Positions 10,902 through 21,539 of a stretch of DNA of 64,000 bases are shown here, piece by piece. The notes below the pieces were generated by a model that ran no database searches, was not told where the DNA came from, and saw nothing but the letters and a program-made list of their open reading frames with translations. Within the stretch, counting starts at the first letter, position 1; the number at the start of each line of letters is the position of its first letter. The position numbers were made by a program, and so were the translations under genes. This DNA is from Siphonodentalium dalli. Taxonomy: Eukaryota > Mollusca > Scaphopoda > Gadilida > Siphonodentaliidae. The DNA is taken from assembly GCA_032622095.1 (NCBI GenBank), contig CP136067.1, positions 80,068,705-80,132,704 on the forward strand, given 5' to 3'.

Positions 10902-11693
10902 TAACAAAGTACGTTCTATCTTTAATGTTGACTACCTGGGGTTCCAATGGGTTATAATTATGACATAAAAACAAACGACGGGCTTATTTAACTTTTTTGT
11001 GGTACTGTATGTATATACATGTGTACCCTACCAGTATAACAACATAAAATGATCAATGGTTACATCAATTGAATGGCTACATGGTATGTTTATGGTTTAC
11101 GTGGCTGTGAAATAGACCCGATGATTATAATTCAGTTATATTAATCGACTTTCCGTAAAACAACTTTTTATACACGTGTTCCCTCACAATTCTAAGAATT
11201 TTCAACGTACAAAAATCGTTCTTGCCAGCCAAAATATTTATTTCAATGGGTTTGGTTTGCTTTATTTAGTTCAACCATCGGGACAGACCTCATGATTATA
11301 AATCAAGTACCTTAAGCCTAAAACTTTAAAGTACTTGGTAAAATGTCGCACATTTTCATTTTCCGGTACTTGAATGTGCCCTGGTAACTTCCGCCACGAG
11401 GCATAATATTTCCCAATACAGAAATCTGAGAAAATGGGATCGCAAATCGTACCAGATCTATGTCGTGGCTATATAAAGAGAACATACGGTGAAATATGCG
11501 ATGCTAAATATGTATGTCACAGGTGGTCAGATTGATGTATAATAGTCATATAACATCAATGTACCGGTATATGGAGATCTCGGCAATCAATAATGTGTTT
11601 ACAGTTTCCTATTTCCAAGTGAAATAATTATCAATCAATATTAATAGGTCAAATTGTTAATCCTCTAGTTACAATCCTAGTCTTTTATATACA
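10902..11693. other. Intergenic stretch, nothing recognised
   Basis: AT-rich DNA without a supported gene, RNA or repeat; only short frames. Confidence 0.4.
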
Positions 11694-12298
11694 TACTAGC
11701 AGATTAGCCCGCCACTGGCAGGATTGGTTCCATGGCTTTGGTCGATCCATTAATTTGTGTTTTTCAAGGTAACCCCATACTGGCACGCCGACAGCATGTT
11801 GGGTGGACAACATAACCCGACAAAAATATTCCCCGTCCCGAGTTAACCATACATAACAAATTTCACGTCGATGTCACCGCTGACGACCGAGATATCGCCC
11901 AAGGTCATTTGTGGGTACCCGTTTCAAGGTGAAAGTCACCTCAGGCGTACAAACTGACCCGACGAAAATCTCCCCCGTCCCTTGGAAGCCCTAAGTAGGA
12001 AATTTTGTCTCGATATCCCCAGATTGAGCCGTATTTATACTTGTGTATATAAACGCTCTTTAACAACGACACCGCAGATACGAACGCTCCTTAATCATTA
12101 ACCCATCAATTCCAACGATGGTGGCAGGGTGAAGGAGTGCTCGGACGTTCTCAGAAGCAGTGTGATGGCACTTCTCGTGGCTTCTTACCTTAGATAGCAA
12201 GTTTGGGCTCAATCGGTCAAGCCGTTTTCGAGTCTATAAAGGATATAAGGATATATAGATATACACATGTACGGAAGTCTCAAAATATATAGTAGATA
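11694..12298 (+). repeat. Dispersed repeat, ATATATTAGA-tail family, copy 3
   Basis: Starts TACTAGCAGATTAGCCCG and shows GGGTACCCGTTTCAAGGTGA, CCCTTGGAAGCCCTAAGTA, CGCTCTTTAACAACGACACC and CTCAATCGGTC. It ends CTCAAAATATATAGTAGAT. The order is the same as in copies 1 and 2, with more divergence at the 5' side. Confidence 0.75.
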
Positions 12299-12412
12299 TA
12301 GGACTATCTATTATTATTTTTATTATCATTTTGACAAACTCCTGTGGTCCCACACAATTATACAAATTCTGTTCTGCAGTTTCAACTTTCAGTTTCAGTA
12401 AGTTTCAAGCAC

Positions 12413-12645
12413 AGTTGTTGGAAATTTGTGTCAGAAAAACAGATATCCCCACCCCTACTTATTATATATTTATATAAGATGGGGAGGGGATATCTGTTTT
12501 TTTCACAGTTGTTGGAAATTTGTGTCAAAAACCCAGAAAAACAGATATCCCCACCCCTACTTATTATACAATTATAAAAGTAGGGGTGGGGATATGTTTT
12601 TTCGGGGTTTTTGACACAAATTTCCAACAACTGTCGTTTAAAGTT
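12413..12645. repeat. Inverted-repeat cluster with nested hairpins
   Basis: CAGTTGTTGGAAATTTGTGT occurs twice forward (12413 and 12509) and once inverted (at about 12615-12637). Two internal hairpins pair ACAGATATCCCCACCCCTAC with its complement around AT-rich loops (12447-12502 and 12541-12597). The apparent open frames on both strands are products of this symmetry. Confidence 0.8.
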
Positions 12646-13072
12646 TCATGAGTTTGTCATTTTGACCAGGTCTGGTAAATGTGAGAATACAGCTACAATA
12701 TCTGTATTCAGCTAGCCTAGCTGAATTCAGCTTTATATTCTACTCTCAAACCGGCCTTTTTTCAATAATAAACTAGAAGCGCTAACTTGCGAATAAAATT
12801 TAGGTCACCCTATTATCCGGTCACTTTAAACCAAATCAAAAACGTCACTTGTTTTGTGACAAAGTGCTGCAATTTATCGACACAGCGATTTCGATTTTTG
12901 TGTGGAAACTTAGTACAACAGGAGGTGAATGTAAATATCCTACCTGCATGGGGACTATTTTTTGTGAAAACATGAAATAAATAATTTGTAAAACATGCAT
13001 GTAGATATATACTCCATCAAAGACACTCCTGTATTTCTTCCCGCTGCTAAAATGGAAAGGAGCATTACTAGT

Positions 13073-14539
13073 AGTGTCGGCGCACACGATCCCGATTGTG
13101 CCCGGTTAAATCCGGCTGTCCGATAAAATCGGGGGGTCAGCGCACACGAATCTAACACTAAACTTCAGCCCAAAATGTTCTTGACGGGGAAGTCGTATGA
13201 GATTGCCATTTTCTGCTCACCAGCCGTTGTTCCTTGTCGATCGATCAGACTTCTTGATTTAATTTTGAATAGCGGTCGCCGCTAACTATTCCGACATTTT
13301 GAATGAGGTATTGGTCATGTGACCAAGGGCGAAGTTTTAGGTACGGCCGGAAGGTTTTGGCCGTACCAATATTTCACCAAAAAATAATACTGAATAGGCC
13401 CAATATTACCGGCCACGTTCTCCAATCACTTGATAAATGACGCACAACGTGTTACAATGTGATTCAGTCACACATTTAACCATCTATATATAGGTAACCC
13501 AGATTATTTACGTCGTATTATGCCTCGAGTTCATTGGGTCTATAAGGATACGTTGTCGTATAGCGGTTACGTTGTATAACGTACGTCAATCGATTACATG
13601 CACGAGATATGTACTGCGCGATCAAAGGGGCATAACCGAATGTTTTTGTCGCGCGTTATTTGAAATGGTAATTGCTGAAAGCTACGATGCCCAGGGAGGG
13701 TTCAATGCTAGTCCGGCCATAGTATTACTATCGTCTGACTATATATCCCTGCACCAGGCTTCGTGACTTTCAGTTGTCCCCATCAAATGATCAATTATGT
13801 CAACTAAAAATTCGAAACAGAAGAAACTTTTGAATTATTTCAAATCAAATGTTACAGCTAATGAAAACACAGGACAAGATCAAGTTATGCCTGGTGTTGA
13901 TTCTGTCGAACATGAACAAATGCTATCCGAAACGGCCAATACTGGCGATAAAGCTAAGAGTACGGCCACTGAGACTGAATCCATCAGACCCTTGTCTAGT
14001 GAACATGAAAATACTACTAGTAGTAGGCCTACCGCAACCCAAAGTCGTATTTATGAGGTTGGCATCGTTCATGTTTTCAAAATGATTGTCTCATCATTGT
14101 CATGCATATATCATTGCGTTGACCAGTGTACTATCGCTTAAAAGTAAGTACTCTCATCATACACGCGAATTGACAAAGTGAATGGATGTCCGTTAAAAAC
14201 GCTCTAGATTGCACAGGATAGCTCCATTTCAATCCAAGAATGAATTTTTTTTCTCATTTTGGTAGGGGGGACAACGCCCTTCCAAACCATCCCCATCTCG
14301 CCGGTATGCGGCTCGATGTCAATGTACCCAATATTTATATAGCCGTACCAATAATTTATTGGCTGCTATGCCCCTGCATGTGACGGTCATGTGACAAGCA
14401 AAACATGCGCGTTGCCATCGTCACGAGCAGGATTTTCCTGATAGAAATCAAACTCATTTTGATCAGTCCAATTAAATTGGATCCGACAAAAACCGCTCCG
14501 GATTAATCGGGGACAATCGGGATAATGTGCGCTGACACT
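13073..14539 (+). mobile_element. hAT-like non-autonomous transposon remnant
   Basis: Terminal inverted repeats begin AGTGTCGGCGCACACGATCC at the left and, read inward from the right, AGTGTCAGCGCACATTATCC; both continue CGATTGT-CCC and a TTAATCCGG / TTAAATCCGG block. A subterminal repeat of GTCAGCGCACACGA lies at about 13137-13150. The element encloses a short frame that looks like the start of a hAT-associated zinc-finger protein. The length of 1.47 kb is too short for an autonomous hAT. An 8-bp target duplication was not found intact. Confidence 0.65.
13797..14141 (+). pseudogene. N-terminal fragment of a hAT-type transposase-like protein
   Basis: The 114-codon frame starts MSTKNSKQKKLLNYFKS, a basic-aromatic opening typical of hAT/ZMYM-like proteins in which KKxxxLxxYF precedes a low-complexity acidic-serine linker. 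Residues 20-85 are such a linker, rich in Glu, Thr and Ser. The TTF zinc finger, RNase H-like core and dimerisation region are all absent before the element ends. It lies inside the 13073-14539 inverted repeats in the expected orientation, which supports a transposon origin. It could be the first exon of a formerly spliced gene. The family call rests on a short motif, so it is tentative. Confidence 0.4.
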
Positions 14540-14587
14540 TAGAGTGGTGGACAGAACCTCAAGCATTTGAACTCACACACCACTTAC

Positions 14588-14998
14588 GCTGAAATGGTCA
14601 TTGTCACCCCCTTTCGTTCAGTTGGGTACCCAGCTTTTTAAAACTTTCAGTTGGGTACCCAGGTTTTATAAAATTTACAGTTGGGTACCCAGCTTTATGA
14701 GCAGTCAATCTGCAGTACTTACCTATGTCCTAGCTTAGCATACAATTCTTCTCCACTATTATTTTCAAACATCGTGACCAATAGACATCATAATTCATAT
14801 GTAAACAAGAATTCACACATTTACCAGGTTCATTTCGCAATCGACTGAAGGCAATCACTAATTAAATAAAGATATGTGTGAGATTTCATAAATCTGGGTA
14901 CCCAAATGCAAATTTTACAAAAGCTGGGTACCCAACTGAAAATAAAAATAAGCTGGGTACCCAACTGAACGAAAGGGTGTGACAGTGACCATTTCAGC
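14588..14998. mobile_element. MITE with 9-bp target duplication
   Basis: The ends GCTGAAATGGTCATTGTCAC and its inverted copy enclose 411 bp and are flanked on both sides by ACCACTTAC (14579-14587 and 14999-15007). Inside, CAGTTGGGTACCCAGCTTT-type motifs occur three times at the left and, inverted, three times at the right. A 9-bp duplication fits Mutator-like transposases (known for the family); no transposase is encoded. A relative of its end sits at about 23055 (AAGCTGAAGTGGTCATTG). Confidence 0.85.
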
Positions 14999-15230
14999 AC
15001 CACTTACGAGTTGGGAGCGATAACGATTACTATTCATAAGGGTATTATACAGATACGGTAGTGTGTCACAGTGTGGTAAGCTAAAGTGGTAAGTACAAGT
15101 GCTCGCTCTGTTAATCTCGGGCTAGAGCTGTCCCCCTTTTCAACTATTTAATAATTTTAGAGCACCAATCAAATTGCGTTGGAGCAACATCGGAAGACAT
15201 TGCATCTTTGGTGTTGAATATTGCGGTGAC

Positions 15231-16202
15231 GCGTTATGCAGTAGGTCCCTAGATTTGCGTAGGTCTCCGTAGGTCACTCAATTCGCGTAGGTCCCCGCAG
15301 TAATGTAATATATAGTAGGTCCGGAAAAAGCAGGACAGTTCTTTCTTTATTTTTGATACTAACGAGCGTGTGAATTGGTTTCATTTCATAATTAATGAGA
15401 GAAATTGTGCTTTTTAAATAAAAAAGCATGTGGTTTTTAAATAAAAAGCATTTCATATAATAAACCTGTTATCGCTGCAGTGAATTGATCTGGGCTTCGC
15501 ATCACGTCTCGTTGAAGAGGTCAGATCGCTGGATCAAACTCGACGCCTGCGGCGGCTCGTTTGATCCAGCGATCTGACCTCTTCAACTCGACGTGATACT
15601 TCGCCCCAGATCAATTCACTGCAGCGATAACATGTATGTATTTTTGCATTTATTTAGGTTCCCGTAGTAATGCAAGAGTGCATGCTTTATAGATGAGTGA
15701 CAAATAAATAATTTAATTTCAATGTTATACTTACCATTTTATTTGTATATTTTTATATTCAATAAACTATGAACATTATCAAATTCTCCTAGCTAACGCA
15801 TCCATGCCCACTCACCTATAGTTAAGAATCGAGAAATCTGATAATCCTCTTATTTTCTGCTCCAAAAGCCACACAAATCAATGCAAAAATACAATCAGTT
15901 ATCCTCCAGTTAATCTTATCCCGAAGCCAGCAAGTTAATCCTCTTATTTTCCCGATCAGAAATCACGTAATTTTAGTTAGGCTTCATCCTCTAGTCTAAG
16001 TATCACTTAGCAAACAAACCCATCAGATTTGGGAAAATTAATTATAACAAAAATATGCAAAGTAACATATAACATGATCATTTAGTGGTATCAATCCATT
16101 TTATCAGTCAATAAATATATATTATTACATTACTGCGGGGACCTACGCGAATTGAGTGACCTACGGAGACCTACGCAAATCTAGGGACCTACTGCATAAC
16201 GC
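15231..16202. mobile_element. Foldback element with about 80-bp perfect inverted ends
   Basis: 15231-15312 and the last ~80 bp before 16202 appear to be exact reverse complements, beginning GCGTTATGCAGTAGGTCCC and containing GTAGGTCTCCGTAGGTCACT. A CCGTAGTAATGCAAGAG fragment at about 15662 repeats part of the end. The interior is AT-rich apart from the GC-rich hairpin at 15467-15632. No coding frame was seen. Confidence 0.85.
15467..15632. repeat. 166-bp hairpin inside the foldback element
   Basis: TGTTATCGCTGCAGTGAATT at the left pairs with the exact complement at 15612-15631, and AGAGGTCAGATCGCTGGATC pairs with GATCCAGCGATCTGACCTCT. Together they form a stem of about 75 bp with a few bulges and a GC-rich loop (GACGCCTGCGGCGGCTC). 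It contrasts strongly with its AT-rich surroundings. Confidence 0.85.
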
Positions 16203-16598
16203 AGTACCCGAATATTGTATTAAATATAGTTTTCAAGGTATTCTGCAATGCATGAGAGAGTTATAAACCGTTATGACCGACATCAATCGCCGTAGTGAGC
16301 TTTCACACATAATCGAAATCGCTGTGTCGATAAAACGCAACACTTTGTCACAAAACAAGTGAATTAATCAGTGATGGTTTTGATTTGTTTGAAAATGAAA
16401 GTGATTGGAGAATGGCGTAACCTAGTTTTGATACACAAATTAGCCGTAATCTAGTTTTGATGCACAAATTAGCGTTTCTAGTTAATTATCGAAAAAACAG
16501 CCGGTTTGAGAGTAGAATATATAGCTGAATTCAGCTGGGTTAGCTGAATACAGCTATTGTAGCTGTATTCTCACAGTCACATTTGCCATACCTGTTAG

Positions 16599-17100
16599 TG
16601 TTACTAGTGTTAGGCTGTTGACAGTTTTTTTCCAGCATGACCCGCAGTTTGTCATGTCCCAAACTTTTTTGAATTTGAATTTATTTGACCTTGGTTATTT
16701 AATATAATGTGTGTCTGGTCAATTAGGTCTTGTCAATCAATAAATTGCTGTGAATCCACGACATACATGAAACTCCCAATCAATTTGCGTTGGTCTCTCA
16801 AAATGTAAACAAAACTACTTCCTGTAGACAGAAGATACAAAATTCGGAATTGGAACTGGAATCGATTGTATTTTAATATTCATGATCCTGTGTTGGAAGA
16901 TTAGAAAGTTTTTGAGGATGATGGTCGGGGTTTGTTTCATAAGGGTCTCTCAGAAGAGAAAGTCTAAAGTCTAATGTATTCTAGACCACACTGAGGTTGT
17001 TCGAAATCCAGATTGTGACAATTAATGCAGTCTCACTCAGTAAACTGTCAACAGATTAAGGACCACTTAATTTTCGAACCCCGTGACGGTGATCACATAT
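16599..17100. other. Intergenic stretch, nothing recognised
   Basis: AT-rich DNA with no supported gene or repeat. Confidence 0.4.
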
Positions 17101-17109
17101 ATAAAACAT

Positions 17110-17256
17110 TAGTCCAACAAATTAGACTATTCGGGTTAAGATATATTTTCATATTTGGACATTTACGATTATCTTAACCCTTCTAAGGATTAAAAGGTCC
17201 ATAAATGTCCAAATATTAAAATTCCTATTAATCCGAAAGTCTAATTTGTTGGACTA
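17110..17256. mobile_element. 147-bp MITE with perfect 9-bp target duplication
   Basis: TAGTCCAACAAATTAGACT at the left is matched by its complement at the right, and the element is flanked by ATAAAACAT on both sides (17101-17109 and 17257-17265). Internal arms GGGTTAAGATA and TATCTTAACCC also pair, so most of the element folds. It is small, intact and probably recent. Confidence 0.88.
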
Positions 17257-17559
17257 ATAAAACATATGCCATATAATATTATGTAGCATACCATTCGAAA
17301 GAGGAAGCTCCAAAACATTTGTATTTTCAACTTATCCGGTGTAATAAACTGTGAACATGTTGTTTTTGTTGAGTTACTGACTTGCTTTTTTCATTTGGAT
17401 TGTAAATTTGTAATTGACCTCAAGCTTTCATGGTGTTGGAAATTTCAAACCTCATGATACTCTCCCTTAGTTTGGAAATTTTCCAACTGATGACCATTTC
17501 AGTCAACAATTTGAACCAATTGTTGTAAAATATTGTTTACTTAGTATTTTTTTTTATTG

Positions 17560-18660
17560 ACCACGGGGAGGGACCAGGACACACCGGGCCGACCATGGTT
17601 CGGCCGCGGTGTGCGAAAATTTTGAAATCTGAACAAGAAAATCGCAAAATCCTAGCATCTAGACTATCCTCAAGCATTCATAGAGTTGGAAATTTCAAAC
17701 CTGACACACCTTAAGGTTGGAAAATTTCTAACTGATGGCCATTTCAGTCCCAAATTTTTACCAAAAGAAGGAAAATATGCAAATATTGGTCCAAAATCAA
17801 TAAATTGTTTGAAAATCAAACAAGAACATTTTCAACCTGTTGTTGGTGTGAAATTTCCAACTAATGTTGTGTCAGGTATGAAATTTCCAACAGTTACTGT
17901 TGAAAATTTGGACCAAAGTTGGGGGTGAGACACCCCCCCCCCCCAACAACAACAACCCCCCCCCCCCCCTGTCGCCACGTCTCTGACAATAGGTTGAAAA
18001 TGTTCTTGTTTGATTTTCAAACAATTTATTGTGGGAATTTATTGTATTTGGACCAATATTTGCATATTTTCCTACAGTTGTTGGTCAATATTTTGGACTG
18101 AAATGACCGTCAGTTGGAAATTTTCCAACCTTAGGGGGGGGGGGGTGTAAGGTTGGAAATTTCCAGCACTTGGAAAAGCTTGAGTCCTGGTCCCTCCCCC
18201 GTGGCCAGTCAAAAACTGCTAGTTAATTTAAGAAAACAATATTGTCCTGCATTTGGTCAACATTTTCATTGGAATTGTCATCAGTTGGAAATTTTCCAAC
18301 CTAAGTGGGGGTGTCAGGTTTGAACTTTCCAATTATAGGGTTGAGGCTAGTCTAGATGCTAGGATTTAGCAATTTTCTTGTTCAGATTTCACAATTTTCA
18401 TGGGCCCCCCCCCCCCCCCCCCCCCGTGGCCAATAAAACACTCTTAATTAGTTTTTACTACCTTTGGTCAAAATTGTGGACTGTTCAAAATGGTCATCAG
18501 TTGGAGAATTTTCCAACCTAAGGGTGATTATGAGGTTTGAAATTTCAACACTGGGAAAACACGCTTGAGGCCAGTCTAGATGCTAGGATTTTGCGATTTT
18601 CCTGTTTAGTTTAAAAAAAATTCTCACACTGGGCCGAACAACCATGGTTGGCCCGGTGTG
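17560..18660. repeat. TTGGAAATTTCCAAC / CCGGGCCGAACCATGG repeat block, copy 1
   Basis: Contains repeated GTCATCAGTTGGAAATTTTC and TCTAGATGCTAGGATTTTGC segments with C- and G-runs between them. 17680-17930 is inverted relative to 17985-18130. A GC-rich palindrome of the form CACACCGGGCCGAAC-CATGG-TTCGGCCCGGTGTG occurs at about 17580 and 18627. 21540-22580 is a second copy in the same orientation as the right part. No coding frame. Confidence 0.8.
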
Positions 18661-19165
18661 TCCTGGTTTAGTTGTCCGTCGCCGTGTGCATTTGTCTGGA
18701 GTTGGCACTACATGTTAGGATTTATGCAATTTTCAGTTTCAAATGTTTGAATGTTCTCATACCGGGTATATAGAACCATGGTTGATAAATTTATAGGGTT
18801 GTTAGGTTCCATGCAACACTTGTGCACATGTTCTGTCGGATTCAAGGGGGGGGGGGGGTGCAGTTGGAATTTCCCAAAGTGGACACCCCCTCACAACGAA
18901 GACCCGCTAGCCACGTCCCTGGATTGTTATGGGTGGGTCAGTGAACAATTCCGCTTCTAATGGTGTATATATATTCTACTTACCGTTACCGTTGAGCGTG
19001 TTCTTTGACCCAGATTAGCGGACACAATGTATCGAACGAGTGAAATTTTACAGCCGGTTTGCGTCAGACCTGCACTCGATCATTAAAACCAGAGTTTTTC
19101 TGAACCAATTTATACACCGGATACATTTAATTGAAGAGTAATAAAATATCGTTCTACCTATATAT
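18661..19165. other. Repeat flank and unannotated DNA
   Basis: 18720-18920 continues the repeat block (shares ATACCGGGTATATAGAACCATGG and a G-run followed by TGCAGTTGGAATTTCCCAA with 22400-22580). The rest has nothing recognised. Confidence 0.5.
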
Positions 19166-19169
19166 AATA

Positions 19170-19822
19170 CGGTGGCTGGTTTAGGACATTGTAAAAAAAA
19201 AGCTCGCACGTTCGAACGTGCGAGCCCTTACGTTCGAACGTGCGAGCCCTTACGTTCGAACGTGCGAGCCCTTGCGTTCGAACGTTGCATTCGAACGTGC
19301 GAGCCCTTGCGTTCGAACGTGCGAGCTCTTACGTTCGAACGTGCGAGCCATTGCGTTCGAACGTGCGAGCCCTTGCATTCGAACGTGCGAGCCATTGCAA
19401 TACTTGCTTCGTTCGAACGCACGTGATACATGCTCGCATGTTCGAACGTAAGAGCTCGCACGTTCGAACGCAAGGGCTCGCACGTTTGAACGCAAGAGCT
19501 CGCACGTTTGAACGCAAGAGCTCGCACGTTCGAACGTAAGAGCTCGCACGTTCGAACGTAAGAGCTCGCACGTTCGAACGCAAGGGCTCGCACGTTCGAA
19601 CGTAAGAGCTCTTGCTTCGAACGCAAGGGCTCGCACGTTCGAACGTAATGGCTCGCATGTTTGAACACAAGAGCTCGCACGTTTGGACGCAAGGGCTCGC
19701 ACGTTCGAACGCAAGGGCTCGCAAGTTCGAACGCAAGGGCTAGCACGTTCGAACTCTTGCGTTCGAACGTAAGGGCTCGCACGTTCGAGCTTTTTTTTTA
19801 CCATGTCCTAAACCAGCCACCG
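19170..19822. mobile_element. Foldback element made of 22-bp TTCGAACG minisatellite units
   Basis: The ends CGGTGGCTGGTTTAGGACAT and its complement (right end before 19822) are flanked by TA on both sides, followed inward by a run of A (left) or T (right). Between them lie about 27 units of about 22 bp with consensus GCTCGCACGTTCGAACGCAA. About nine are in one orientation on the left and about sixteen inverted on the right, with a unique spacer near 19395-19430 (TACTTGCTTCG). Each unit carries the palindrome CGTTCGAACG. The long frames of Arg/Ser/Cys repeats on both strands are translation artefacts of the units. Confidence 0.92.
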
Positions 19823-21539
19823 TAGGAATCAGATATAGTTCTGGATTAATTTATTTCAGGTATAAGTGTTGAAATATATTCAGGCCCACCCTACATCCCT
19901 TCTGTTTGATTCAAGTCTCATGGCAGCCTATGAGCACCACGAGATTTTAAGTGAGGATATGACCGCTGGATGATGTAGTTAACACCGGTTGTGTAAAAAA
20001 GGTGATCCATGAATAGGTAGGGTGAGATACGGTGTTTTTGCGTCGATGTTGTGAATAGTTCAAGATGAATAATATATTTCAGGTAAGTATAGTTTATTCA
20101 TAAAACATGGACTTGTTCCAAATTTAACATTTTTTTCAATTTGGCGAAGTTTTCCACCCTGTACTATGATTTAGTTATGTAGTTTTATTTTGATCCCCAG
20201 ATTATGGGATGCCAAATTCACATATATTAATAATTGCACTGAAGCACAGTTCATTTGCGCTGTACATAGCGGATGATGGCCTAATTAGTATTCTTATCTG
20301 ACAGACTGACACCCCTGCGAGATGACTGGTTTAAGCTATGTGCAGCCATTTGGATTGGATTGCAGGATGAAACTATTGATGTGCTATTCCTTAGCCAGTT
20401 GGGTTATTTTAATTTTACTCTGAGGGGTTACCCATGTAAATAATTGCACTGAAGCACAATTCAATTCTGCTGAAGCGCAATTAATTTATAATTATTATTA
20501 ATTATTAATTGGATTATGCTTTAGTACAATTCAATTACACTTCAGTGCAATTGATTGTGCTTTAGTGCAATTGATTGCACTTCAGTGTATTATTTGATCG
20601 TGCTTCAGTTCAATGTGACAAGCATAATTGTGCAATTGCAGTGCAATTAATATTAATAATTGTGAATTTGGCCTACAATACAAGTTGGCATCTGGAAGGA
20701 TACAGTATAGGGGTATTGGCAGTCGAACGTGTTAGTTAAGTGAGATCAACATTTTCCGGTGAAACATTAGATCATGCCATGAACCTCTGCTCTGGCTACA
20801 CCCGTAAAGATCATATTCCACCAGTACAAAACCTGGGAACTTTTTGATATTCTGGCCCGTTCTGGCAGGAAACTTTATAACATTGAACAAACAAGGCAGG
20901 GAATATGTTTCTTTGTTAATACTTGTTCCTCAATAATCTACTTCAACATGATTATATGGGGATGTCACAGCTCGAGACTGCATGCTTTTGTGAGCCGATA
21001 TCACAATAAACATTGAATTAATTACCTGAGAGAAATTCCATATTTATAAGAAACACAAAGCATGAAAGCAAAATCGCTCACAGTCACTAAGTAGTGCAAT
21101 TTAGATCTGGGACCTTCATCTACTGTAACAGTGAAGGGATGCATGATGACTCGGGCCAAATAGTGTTTTTACAGCAAAATGTTGTATAAATATATAAGAA
21201 TGGTAGCTGTGCGTTGTCAATTTGGATATAATAATTTTAAAAATAACGACTGTGAGTAAGACTATTCTTCATTTCTATTTCATCACCCTAGGTGAGAGTG
21301 TTTTACATAACTTTAAACACTTCCCTGTCACAACACAACATCAAAAAGTTCCCAGATTTTATAGTGGTTGAATATGATATCTCTATGGTAACAGCCAGAG
21401 TTTAATTCATAGTGAACTCAGTACTAGCTGCATGCTTCCATATTAAATTAATGTAATGACCACGAATTCGCTGTGAATTAGCCAGAGTAGAGATTCATGA
21501 CATGATAGAGTGAAACATGAGCGCGTGCCCAGAGACGTG
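19823..21539. other. Intergenic stretch with a palindrome array
   Basis: 20430-20660 is an array of ATTGCACTGAAGCACAATT-like palindromes, similar in style to 5448-6165 but with a different core (CTGAAG/CTTCAG). No gene was recognised in the remainder. Confidence 0.5.
20430..20660. repeat. Array of ATTGCACTGAAGCACAAT palindromes
   Basis: At least seven partly overlapping copies of TTGCACTGAAGCACAATT or its complement, separated by AT-rich linkers. Shorter, sparser and more diverged than the array at 5448-6165. Confidence 0.7.

Larger units (their letters stand above)
12669..16598. mobile_element. Long-TIR transposon hosting nested insertions (about 3.9 kb)
   Basis: The left end (12669-12905) and right end (about 16305-16598) are inverted copies of about 240-290 bp. 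They share GTGAGAATACAGCTACAATA, CTACTCTCAAACCGGC, TTGTTTTGTGACAAAGTG and TCGACACAGCGATTTCGAT. The terminal parts hold small palindromes such as GCTGAATTCAGC. The interior contains at least three other repeats (13073-14539, 14588-14998, 15231-16202), so the original core may be small. No transposase belonging to the outer element was identified, and a target duplication could not be fixed. Confidence 0.75.

Noticed and set aside
12344-12630. Frames of 62-82 codons on both strands with repeated ISPPLL/GGDI pieces
   Set aside because: Products of the inverted repeat at 12413-12645.
19172-19804. Several overlapping frames up to 184 codons on both strands (repeats of VRTCEPLRSN type)
   Set aside because: They are translations of the 22-bp minisatellite units, appear in several frames and on both strands, and change with unit orientation; no start or splice context supports a protein.
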